DNA from: Planctomycetota bacterium
Lineage (GTDB): Bacteria > Planctomycetota > UBA1135 > GCA-002686595
DNA length: 64,000 nt
NCBI GenBank assembly: GCA_026692665.1
Contig: JAPLOF010000058.1
Span: 1-64,000 of the forward strand
Direction: 5' to 3'
In this document: one piece after another, positions 45,897 to 53,282 of the stretch
Numbering within the stretch: position 1 is the stretch's first letter
Layout: every line of letters begins with the position of its first letter
Notes under the pieces: generated by a model
Databases searched by the model: none
Seen by the model: the letters and a program-made list of their open reading frames with translations, nothing else
Told to the model about the DNA's origin: nothing
Position numbers and translations under genes: made by a program

Positions 45897-47114
45897 CTAG
45901 CGGGGTGGTGAGGGCTTCGGCGCGCGCATCTCGTCGAGCAAGGTCTGGACGGCGCGGCTCAACGCCTCGCCCCGCACGTCCACGAAACGCACCACGCCCT
46001 GGGCGTCGAGTACGTACACGGTCGGATAACGTTGGACGCCCCAGGACACCGGCCAGGTTCCCATCGTTCCTCCGGCCCAGGCGTTGCGCCAGGTCACGCC
46101 GGCGCCGCGGGCCTTGGTGAGGTACTCGGGCAATTCGGGATCGGTCGCGATGCCGACCAGGGCGAACGGGTCGTTTTCGTGGAGCTTCACGAGCTCCTTC
46201 AGGTGCGGGAGGCCCCGCACGCACGCGCCTCACCAGAAGCCCCAGAATTCGAGGACCAGGACCTTCCCGCGGTAGTCCGCGAGCCTCAGCGGCTTCCCGT
46301 CCGTATCGACCGCCTGGACGTCGGGCGGCGTCTTCCCGGGTGCCAGGAATTCGAACTGGAACAGGCGACCTTTCGCGGCGGCGCCGGCGGGGGTGTCCGC
46401 ATGCTTCTCGGCCAGCTCGCGGACGAGCCGCTGGTACTCCGCCTGCGAGGCGGGGTCTAGGCGCGCCGAGAGCAGCGCCGACCGGGCGGCGAGCGCCGAG
46501 GCCCGCGTGGCCTTCACGGTCGTGCCCTCGGCCAGCGCGCGCAGGAGGTCGTCCGCGCGTTCGAAGCCGATGCCCGCGGACGAGCCGTCCGACTGGATCC
46601 AGCGCGCGACGTCGCTCATCCACGGCAGGTCGGCGTGCACGACCACGAGGCGCGCGTAGATCTCGAGCTTCTTCTCGGCCGCCTCGGGCGCGGGCAGTCC
46701 GATCTGGCCGATCGCGGCGAGACACCAGCGCAGAGCGTCGGGCTGGTCCTGCATCGCGAGCTCCTCGAATCGCGTGTAGTGCACGACGTTCGGATGCGGA
46801 GGCCACTTCTCGCGCGGGACGCCCTGCTGCTGCAGGCCGGAGAGCTCCGCCTGGAAGCCGGCGACCGCGGTGCGCAGCTCGAACGCGTAGCGGTCGAAGT
46901 CGGCCTTGAGCCGCGCCTCCTGGAGAGCCTTCGCGGCCGCGATCGGGTCGGACGGGGCAGCCGGGTCCGCGGGACGGGAGCCCTGGGCCCCCGCCGCTCC
47001 CCCGAGCCCCAGCGCGAGGAAGCACGTCCCCGCGAGTTGGGCGGTCCGCCGGGCGAGGCCGCGCCGCGGGCGGAGCGCGCTCGCGGGATCCAGGGATGCG
47101 GAATTCGGGTTCAT
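45897..47114 (-). CDS. Exported selenocysteine-containing TlpA-like thioredoxin protein
   Basis: Read through one in-frame TGA (46230-46232), this is a 405-residue protein; otherwise it would be split into 294- and 107-residue ORFs in the same frame. Residues 1-45 are a signal peptide and residues about 50-250 are helical. The rest is a TlpA/AhpC thioredoxin fold: 'PPDVQAVDTDGKPLRLADYR', 'GKVLVLEFWGFW', then U295-G-A-C and 'VRGLPHLKELVKLH', with a later cis-Pro at RYPTVYVLD. TGA takes the place of the first Cys of CxxC, and conserved thioredoxin sequence continues without break. A hairpin after the TGA fits a bacterial SECIS. A pseudogene or a sequencing error (TGC to TGA) is the alternative. 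It begins the operon with the gene at 44153. Confidence 0.82.
46203..46232 (-). promoter_or_regulatory. Bacterial SECIS candidate with the UGA codon
   Basis: On the minus strand, the UGA is followed after nine bases by GUGCGGG, the loop GCCU and CCCGCAC: seven perfect pairs and a tetraloop that begins with G, 17 nt after the UGA. This fits the general bacterial SECIS pattern of a stem with a G in the first two loop bases, placed about 16-37 nt downstream of UGA. The stem also encodes VRGLPH of the protein. Confidence 0.7.
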
Positions 47115-47155
47115 GGGGCTCTCGAAACTCGGACTCGCGCGGAGGCGCGCCGCTC

Positions 47156-47161
47156 ACTATA
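47156..47161 (-). promoter_or_regulatory. Possible -10 element for the selenoprotein operon
   Basis: TATAGT on the minus strand lies 42 bp upstream of the ATG at 47114, in a gap shared with the divergent mqnC. No convincing -35 is seen at 17 bp. TAGACT at 47181-47186 is a similar, opposite-strand candidate for mqnC. Confidence 0.3.
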
Positions 47162-47248
47162 TCGGTCCGAGACCCGGGCCTAGACTGTGGGGTGATTCGG
47201 GAGTCCGCGAAAGACGCCCCCGCCCCCGCCCCAGTCCCCGTCGAATCC

Positions 47249-48475
47249 ATGCCGCCCCCCTCCCCTGCCCCGGTCCAACGGCGCGAGAGCGCCGCACAGA
47301 AGGGCCCGCGCGCGGCCGAGATCGAGCGCGTCGCCGGACGCGTCGAGGACGGCCTGCGCATCACGCCCGAGGAGGGCCTGCTGCTTCACGACCACGCGGA
47401 CCTCGCGACTCTGGGCCGCCTCGCGGACCTCGTGCGCTGGCGCAAGCACCCCGACGCGCGCGTCACGTACATCGTCGACCGCAACCTGAACCCGACGAAC
47501 GTCTGCATCACCGACTGCGGCTTCTGCGCCTTCTACCGCCGGCCCAAGCACGAGGAGTCGTACGTGCTCTCGCGCGAGGTGATCCACCAGAAGATGGACG
47601 AGCTCGCGGCGCTGGGCGGTCGCCAGGTCCTCATGCAGGGCGGGCACCACCCGTACCTGAAGAGCGACTGGTGGTGCGACCTGCTGGCCGACCTGCGCGC
47701 GCGCTACCCCGAGATCAACCTGCACGCGCTGTCCGCGCCGGAGATCGACCACCTCTCGCGCCTCGAGAAGCGCCCGGTCGAGCTGGTGATCCAGGACCTG
47801 ATGGCCGCCGGACTCGGCAGCGTGCCCGGCGCCGGCGCCGAGATGCTCGTCGAGCGCGTCCGCCGGATCATCGCGCCCAAGAAGACGTCCACCGACCGCT
47901 GGCTCGAGGTGCACCGGCGCGTGCACGAGGCCGGCTTGCGCAGCTCGGCCACGATGATGTTCGCGCACGTCGAGACCGGCGCGGAGCGGATCGAGCACCT
48001 CGAACGCCTGCGCGCACAGCAGGACGAGACCGGCGGTTTCACCGCGTTCGCGTGCTGGACCATGCAGCCCGACGGCGTTCCCGAGCAGCACCTGTACCCC
48101 GAGCGCGCGACGCCGGGCACCTACCTGCGCGTGCAGGCCTTGTCGCGCATCTACCTCGACAATTTCGACAACGTGCAGACGAGCTACGTCACGCAGGGTC
48201 TGAAGATGGCGCAGATCACGCTGCGTTTCGGCTGCAACGACTTCGGCGGGACGATGATGGAGGAGAACGTCGTGTCGGCCGCGGGCTGCATGAACCTGTC
48301 CCCCATCGAAGCGATCGAGAAGCAGATCGAGCGCGCCGGTTTCGCGCCGCGACGGCGCAACTCGTGGTACGGGATCGTCGACGAACGGCACGACGGCCCC
48401 ACGTTCCCGCGTTCGCGCGAGGAAGCCGCGACGCACGCCGCAGCTCGCTCGCCGCGCAGCGAGGTGCGCGCGTGA
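47249..48475 (+). CDS. mqnC: Cyclic dehypoxanthinyl futalosine synthase MqnC
   Basis: The 408-residue radical SAM enzyme of the futalosine menaquinone route cyclises dehypoxanthine futalosine. The cluster motif is C86ITDCGFC93. 'YIVDRNLNPTNVC' and 'LHALSAPEIDHLSRLEKRPV' are typical of MqnC, as is 'LPSAGLGSVPGAGAE'-type sequence near 'AAGLGSVPGAGAEMLVERVR'. The ATG at 47249 is chosen over an upstream GTG at 47192 because a -10-like element overlaps that region and the added residues are low in complexity. The stop overlaps mqnE as GTGA. Confidence 0.92.
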   Translation: MPPPSPAPVQRRESAAQKGPRAAEIERVAGRVEDGLRITPEEGLLLHDHADLATLGRLADLVRWRKHPDARVTYIVDRNLNPTNVCITDCGFCAFYRRPKHEESYVLSREVIHQKMDELAALGGRQVLMQGGHHPYLKSDWWCDLLADLRARYPEINLHALSAPEIDHLSRLEKRPVELVIQDLMAAGLGSVPGAGAEMLVERVRRIIAPKKTSTDRWLEVHRRVHEAGLRSSATMMFAHVETGAERIEHLERLRAQQDETGGFTAFACWTMQPDGVPEQHLYPERATPGTYLRVQALSRIYLDNFDNVQTSYVTQGLKMAQITLRFGCNDFGGTMMEENVVSAAGCMNLSPIEAIEKQIERAGFAPRRRNSWYGIVDERHDGPTFPRSREEAATHAAARSPRSEVRA

Positions 48476-49638
48476 GCACCGTCAGCACGCCGGCCGCGAC
48501 CGCGACGACGACGGCCGCGACGACGACCGACCAGGCGCTCCTGCGCCGCGCCGTGCGAGCTGGCATCGGCGACATCGCCGAGAAGGTGTTCGCCGCGACG
48601 CGCATCTCGACCGAGGACGGCCTGCGACTCTACGAAGCCGACCTGCACGTCGTCGGCGCGCTGGCGAACCACGTGCGCGAGCGCCTGCACGGCGACCTCG
48701 CGTACTTCAACGTCAACCAGCACGTCAACTACACGAACATCTGCAACAAGCTGTGCCGGTTCTGCGCGTTCCAGCGCCTCCCGAACCAGCCCGGCGCCTA
48801 CGTGATGTCGCCCGAGGAAGCCGCCGCGAAGATCACCGCGCAGCTCGGCGAGCCGGTCACCGAAGTGCACATGGTAGCGGGCATCCACCCGAAGCTCGAG
48901 TACCAGTACTACCTCGACCTGCTGCGCGCCGTGAAGCGCGCGCGGCCGTCGATCCACGTGAAGGCCTTCACAATGGTCGAGCTCGACCAGATCGCGAAGA
49001 AGGCCAGGAAGCCTCTGGCGCAGGTCCTCCCCGAGCTGATCGAAGCCGGACTCGGCTCCGTCCCCGGCGGCGGCGCCGAGGTGTTCGCCGACCGCGTGCA
49101 CAAGGAGAGCTACCACCTCAAGATCTCCGGCGACGAGTGGCTCGCGATCGCGCGCACGGTCCACGCCGCGGGCCTGCGCAGCAACTGCACGATGCTGCAC
49201 GGCCACATCGAGACGAAGGCGGAACGCGTCGACCACCTCGATCGACTCCGTCGCCTGCAGGACGAGACGGGCGGCTTCCAGACCTACATCCCCCTGTCGT
49301 TCCACCCCGACAACACCGAGATGTCCGACGTGCCCGGCCCGACGGCCGTCGACGAGCTGCGCGAGATCGCGGTCGGGCGCCTGATGCTCGACAACATCCC
49401 GCACATCAAGGCCTACTGGATCCTGATGGACGTCGCGGTCGCGCAGACCGCGCTGTCGTTCGGCGCCGACGACGTCGACGGCACGGTGGTCGAGGAGAAG
49501 ATCTACCACGAGGCCGGAGCGACGACGCCGCAGAAGGTGCAGCGCGAAGAGCTCGTGCGCTGGATCCGCGACGCGGGTCGAGTGCCGGTGGAGCGCGACA
49601 CGCTCTACAACGTGCTGTGGAGCGGGGACGCGCCATAG
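48472..49638 (+). CDS. mqnE: Aminofutalosine synthase MqnE
   Basis: The 388-residue radical SAM enzyme joins a chorismate-derived enolpyruvyl benzoate (3-[(1-carboxyvinyl)oxy]benzoate) with SAM to make aminofutalosine. The cluster motif is C91NKLCRFC98, preceded by 'FNVNQHVNYTNI'. Typical sequences are 'VHMVAGIHPKLEYQYYLDLL' and 'TYIPLSFHPDNTEMSDVPGP'. A short Thr/Ala-rich N-terminus precedes the domain. It follows mqnC with a 4-bp overlap, so both enzymes are made together. MqnA, the enzyme that makes the substrate, starts at 63624. Confidence 0.93.
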   Translation: MSTVSTPAATATTTAATTTDQALLRRAVRAGIGDIAEKVFAATRISTEDGLRLYEADLHVVGALANHVRERLHGDLAYFNVNQHVNYTNICNKLCRFCAFQRLPNQPGAYVMSPEEAAAKITAQLGEPVTEVHMVAGIHPKLEYQYYLDLLRAVKRARPSIHVKAFTMVELDQIAKKARKPLAQVLPELIEAGLGSVPGGGAEVFADRVHKESYHLKISGDEWLAIARTVHAAGLRSNCTMLHGHIETKAERVDHLDRLRRLQDETGGFQTYIPLSFHPDNTEMSDVPGPTAVDELREIAVGRLMLDNIPHIKAYWILMDVAVAQTALSFGADDVDGTVVEEKIYHEAGATTPQKVQREELVRWIRDAGRVPVERDTLYNVLWSGDAP

Positions 49639-49791
49639 CCGGACCTTTCCTAGTAGCGAGTCCGAGCACGACCACCGCCTCATGATCCGAATCCCCACTT
49701 CTCCGCCCGGCGTGTTCGAGCGCCCGGTGCTGGAGAACCCGCACGCCTGATCCGCGAAGCGCGCGCGTGCGTCCTCGATCTCGGAGCCGCC

Positions 49792-50052
49792 ATGCCCGAG
49801 ATCAGTCGCTTCTTCGGAATCGTGATTCGGATGTACTACGACGATCACGGCCCTGCGCACTTCCACGCCAGCTATGGCGAGCACGAGGCGACTATCGCGA
49901 TCGCGACGCTCGAGCTCGAGTCGGGGTCGCTGCCGCGCCGGGTGATGAGTCTGGTCGTTGAGTGGGCCGTGGACCATCGACACGAACTCCAGGTCGACTG
50001 GGAACTCGCCCGCAGTGGCAGCCCATTGGCACCGATCGAGCCCCTCCGCTAG
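49792..50052 (+). CDS. DUF4160 small protein
   Basis: The 86-residue protein matches the DUF4160 pattern: 'MPEISRFFGIVIRMYYDDHG' then 'PAHFHASYGEHEATIAIATL' and 'SLPRRVMSLVVEWAVDHRHEL'. The ATG is five bases after GGAG, a good ribosome-binding site. The function is unknown. A DUF2442 gene follows 10 bp later; these two families are often adjacent and have been proposed as a paired system, but I see no toxin-like catalytic motif. Confidence 0.82.
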   Translation: MPEISRFFGIVIRMYYDDHGPAHFHASYGEHEATIAIATLELESGSLPRRVMSLVVEWAVDHRHELQVDWELARSGSPLAPIEPLR

Positions 50053-50062
50053 GTTCGTAGCC

Positions 50063-50392
50063 ATGCCTCTGCTGCGCATTCGGTCCGCATCCGCAATCGG
50101 GGATACGGCCCTCCGGCTCGTCCTGACCGACGGATCCATCGTCGAGCGCGAGTTGAGATCCGTGCTCAGGGGACCGATCTTCGACTCGCTGCGTCGGAGT
50201 CCGGCCGAGTTCGCGCAAGTGCGAGTCGAGGGCGGGTCGGCGAGCTGGCCTAACGGTGCAGACCTGTGCCCCGACGTCCTGATCTGGGGCGGCCGCCCGC
50301 CGACGGAGGTCTCCGCGCGCCCGGCGCCGTTCCTGCTGGTCCCCGCACAGGATTCGAGTTGGGGCGAGCAGCACCCCGCCGAGGGCCCGTGA
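50063..50392 (+). CDS. DUF2442 small protein
   Basis: The 109-residue protein carries the DUF2442 pattern: 'LVLTDGSIVERELRSVLRGP', then 'FAQVRVEGGSASWPNGADLC' and PDVL. The C-terminal 30 residues are Pro-rich and unconserved. It sits 10 bp downstream of DUF4160 and is probably co-expressed. The function is unknown. The ATG at 50063 is preferred over the upstream frame, which is low in complexity. Confidence 0.8.
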   Translation: MPLLRIRSASAIGDTALRLVLTDGSIVERELRSVLRGPIFDSLRRSPAEFAQVRVEGGSASWPNGADLCPDVLIWGGRPPTEVSARPAPFLLVPAQDSSWGEQHPAEGP

Positions 50393-50651
50393 CCTCGGCT
50401 CGATCGCAGTGAAGCGCGCGCCGTTCGCCCTGATGGCCCTGCTAGTCGTCCTCGTCTGCCGGCGCAGCGCCACGTTTTCGGACCTCGAGCCGGCGGTCGG
50501 CTTCGACGCACCGGCGCGATCGGCATGGATCGCTCGCGCGCTCCGATCCGTGCCGCGCCAGTCCACGTTCCGCGGGCCGGGATCGGGGAGATCGAAGTGC
50601 GCTGAACCGGTTTCGCCGCGGGCGGTGCTGAGATAGAGGACGGACCTCCGC

Positions 50652-53222
50652 GTGCAGAACCCCTCGATCGAGACAATGCTGGCCGACGACCGTTTCGTGC
50701 GGCGCGTCGCGCGTCGGCTCGTGCGCGACGGTCCGACGGCGGACGACCTGACTCAGGCGGCGTACGTCGAGGCGCTCGAGCATGCGCCGTCGACAGGCGA
50801 GGCGAGCCGCGGCTGGATCGCCACCGTCGTGCGCCATCTGGCGTCGAATCTGCGCCGCGGCGACGAACGACGCGTGCGTCACGAGCGCGCGGCGGCCCGG
50901 TCGGAGGCCCAGGCGCCCGAATCGGTCCTGGTCGAGCGCGAGGAAGTCCGCCGGCGGCTCGTCGCGGCCGTCCTGCATCTCCGCACGCCGCGCTCGACCG
51001 TCGTGATCCTGCGCTACTTCGAGGACTTGCCGCCGCGCGCGATCGCGCGACGCCTCGACATGCCGGTCGAGACCGTGCGCACGCACTTGAAGCGCGCGCA
51101 CGTCGAGCTGCGCGCGCGCCTCGGATCGGAGCGCCGCAGCGACGGATCCTCGGTGTTCGCCGCGCTGCCGCTGCTCCTGCCCGCGCCCCAGGTTGGACCG
51201 TTCGCCATCGGAGTCGCACTCATGACTGCCAAGACGAAAGTGGCGCTGTTCGTGCTCGCCGCCGTGCTCGCTGCGCTGGCCTGGAGGGTAGTCCGACCGC
51301 AAGCGCCTGCGGCCGCGCAGCCGAACGCGCTGCAGTCACAGTCAGAAACATCGGTGGAGAGGCCTCTCGCGGAACAGGCCGCGTTGAGCGCGCCGTCCGC
51401 GCTCGTGACGGAGCGCTCTCCGCTCGCGGCGCAGCCGGCCGACCCTGCATCGGCGCCGAAGCCGGGAGTTTCGAACACCGGGATCCTGCGCGGGCTCGTG
51501 CTCGATCCCGAAGGTGCGCCGGTCGCGGGCGCCTCCGTTCAAGGCAACGTATCCGGCGCGAAAGGGAAGGACAGGTCGATCGACGAGGAGACTCTGCTCC
51601 GCCGCCTGATGCGCGGCGAGACGGGCGTCGTGGACGAAGTGCTGCGCGCCGACAGCAGCTTCCAGGCGCGTTCGCGCGCGGACGGGAGCTTCGAGGTCGC
51701 GGGCATCCCGCAGGGCGATTCCTACGACGTCGCCGCGTGGAGTCCAGCGCTCGGCGTCGTCGTCGTCGCCGGCGTGCCGGTGCGCGCGGACCAGCCGGCT
51801 ACGGTGACGCTGCGCTTCGCGGACGGCGTCGTGCTGCGCGGCGTGATCACGAACGAAGCCGGCGCGCCCGTGCGCGGGGCAAACGTACAGGTCATGGGGA
51901 CGAAAGACGGCAATTCGTACAGCGGGTTGCTTTTCGTCGAGGCTGCCGAGGACGGCTCGTGGAGCACGCCGCCGCTCGCGCGGAGTGCTTTCCACGTCAC
52001 GGCTAGCGCGCCCGGATTCCAGAGCGATCGCCGGCACCTCACCTGGGATCCGCAGCACGAGCACGAGATCCGCGTGGTTTTCCACCTCGCTCCGGCGCCG
52101 GTCCTGCGCGGCCGTTTCGTCGACGCGGACGGCGCTCCGGCGCGGCTCTCGGCCGCGTTCGAGGCACGCGGATTCGAAACGCACGGCTCGCAGATCGAGT
52201 TGCTCGGTTCCTACGACGATCCGGCTCTCGATCCCAACTTCCGCGACATCGGCCACGACGACGGCACGATCGAGTGGGGCGAGGATCGCTGGTCCCTGAC
52301 GCTGAACGACAGCGAGCCGCGCTACGTCTCGCTGTGGTGCGGCAACACCATGCTCGGCGTCGTGCAACCGGTCCCGGGTTCGGACGCCGATCTCGTCGTG
52401 CACTTCGAGCGCCTGCGCGCGCCCATGCCGCGTGCGGTCGTCGTACGGATCGTCGACGAGCAGCGCGCCGCGGTGAGCGGCGCCGCCGTGCGCCTGAGGC
52501 CCGGCCCGGGTCAACCGGGCGGACGCAGGGTGATCGTCCAGTCACTGGCCGCCGAGCCGGGGAGCGCCGGCGTGCTACGCGTCGAGGGCATCTTGCCGGG
52601 CGAGTACGAACTGCGCGTCACCGCACCCGGTTTCGTGCCGCGGCGCGTGCCGCTCGCCGTCGACGAAGGACCGGGGGCGGTCGAGGCGAACGTGACCCTC
52701 GCGCTCGCGAGCCAGCGCGTGTCCGTCGTCGCGCGGACGTCGAACGGCGAGCCCGTCGCCGGTGCGCGGATCTTCGTGCTCGACGCCGACGGACAGCCCG
52801 TCGACTCGACGGATCCGGCTACGACGAACCTCGAGGGTCGGGTCGAGCTCGCCGGGCTAGGGGCGGGCGAGTGCACGATCCTGGCGACGCACGAGCACCT
52901 CGCGGCCGCGGGACAGCGCGTGCGCATCGACGCTGGCCTGCGAGAAGTCGAGCTCACGCTCGCGGAGGCGGTGGAAGTGCGCGTCGATGCCCAGGGCAGC
53001 GATGGCCCCGTGTCGTTCCGGGTCTCGGATGCGGCGGGCGTCGTCGTGTTCGAGGACCTGTGCATCGAGACGTGGCGGTACGGGGCAGGCTTCACGCTGC
53101 GATTGCCGCCGGGTCGGCACACCGTGGTCGCGCGCTGCCCCGGGTTCGCGCCGGGTGAGGCGACGGTGGACGTCGCGCCGGGAGCGCGCGTCGTGATCCC
53201 GCTCGTGCCGTTGCCGCGCTGA
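50652..53222 (+). CDS. ECF sigma factor fused to membrane anchor and exported carboxypeptidase-regulatory-like domains
   Basis: The 856-residue protein opens with an ECF-type sigma factor (about 1-165): region 2 'ADDLTQAAYVEALEHAPSTG' and region 4 'VVILRYFEDLPPRAIARRLD', 'PVETVRTHLKRAHVEL'. A transmembrane helix follows near 196-215 (KVALFVLAAVLAALAWRVV), then a linker and five or more CarboxypepD_reg-like beta domains to the end ('GLVLDPEGAPVAGASVQGNV', 'GVITNEAGAPVRGANVQV', 'RFVDADGAPARLS'). This gives an intracellular DNA-directed part and an extracytoplasmic part in one protein. No separate anti-sigma gene is adjacent. GTG start at 50652. A sensory role is inferred. Confidence 0.82.
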   Translation: MQNPSIETMLADDRFVRRVARRLVRDGPTADDLTQAAYVEALEHAPSTGEASRGWIATVVRHLASNLRRGDERRVRHERAAARSEAQAPESVLVEREEVRRRLVAAVLHLRTPRSTVVILRYFEDLPPRAIARRLDMPVETVRTHLKRAHVELRARLGSERRSDGSSVFAALPLLLPAPQVGPFAIGVALMTAKTKVALFVLAAVLAALAWRVVRPQAPAAAQPNALQSQSETSVERPLAEQAALSAPSALVTERSPLAAQPADPASAPKPGVSNTGILRGLVLDPEGAPVAGASVQGNVSGAKGKDRSIDEETLLRRLMRGETGVVDEVLRADSSFQARSRADGSFEVAGIPQGDSYDVAAWSPALGVVVVAGVPVRADQPATVTLRFADGVVLRGVITNEAGAPVRGANVQVMGTKDGNSYSGLLFVEAAEDGSWSTPPLARSAFHVTASAPGFQSDRRHLTWDPQHEHEIRVVFHLAPAPVLRGRFVDADGAPARLSAAFEARGFETHGSQIELLGSYDDPALDPNFRDIGHDDGTIEWGEDRWSLTLNDSEPRYVSLWCGNTMLGVVQPVPGSDADLVVHFERLRAPMPRAVVVRIVDEQRAAVSGAAVRLRPGPGQPGGRRVIVQSLAAEPGSAGVLRVEGILPGEYELRVTAPGFVPRRVPLAVDEGPGAVEANVTLALASQRVSVVARTSNGEPVAGARIFVLDADGQPVDSTDPATTNLEGRVELAGLGAGECTILATHEHLAAAGQRVRIDAGLREVELTLAEAVEVRVDAQGSDGPVSFRVSDAAGVVVFEDLCIETWRYGAGFTLRLPPGRHTVVARCPGFAPGEATVDVAPGARVVIPLVPLPR

Positions 53223-53282
53223 ACGAGCGCGCGCGTCACACGTCGGCGACCGGTCGTCGTGCCAGCGCGTCGACCGGGGCCT

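Noticed and set aside
45897..46220. A separate 107-codon gene starting at GTG 46220
   Set aside because: This would split the thioredoxin fold right after its active site. Reading through the TGA as Sec is simpler and gives one complete protein.
49682..49750. A 22-codon ORF (MIRIPTSPPG...) between mqnE and DUF4160
   Set aside because: Too short to judge. No ribosome-binding site stands out; it may be a gene remnant, but nothing supports this.
50409..50636. A 75-codon ORF with a hydrophobic start between DUF2442 and the sigma fusion
   Set aside because: The start is signal-like, but the rest is low in complexity and Arg-rich, and no homologous pattern is seen. Probably chance.
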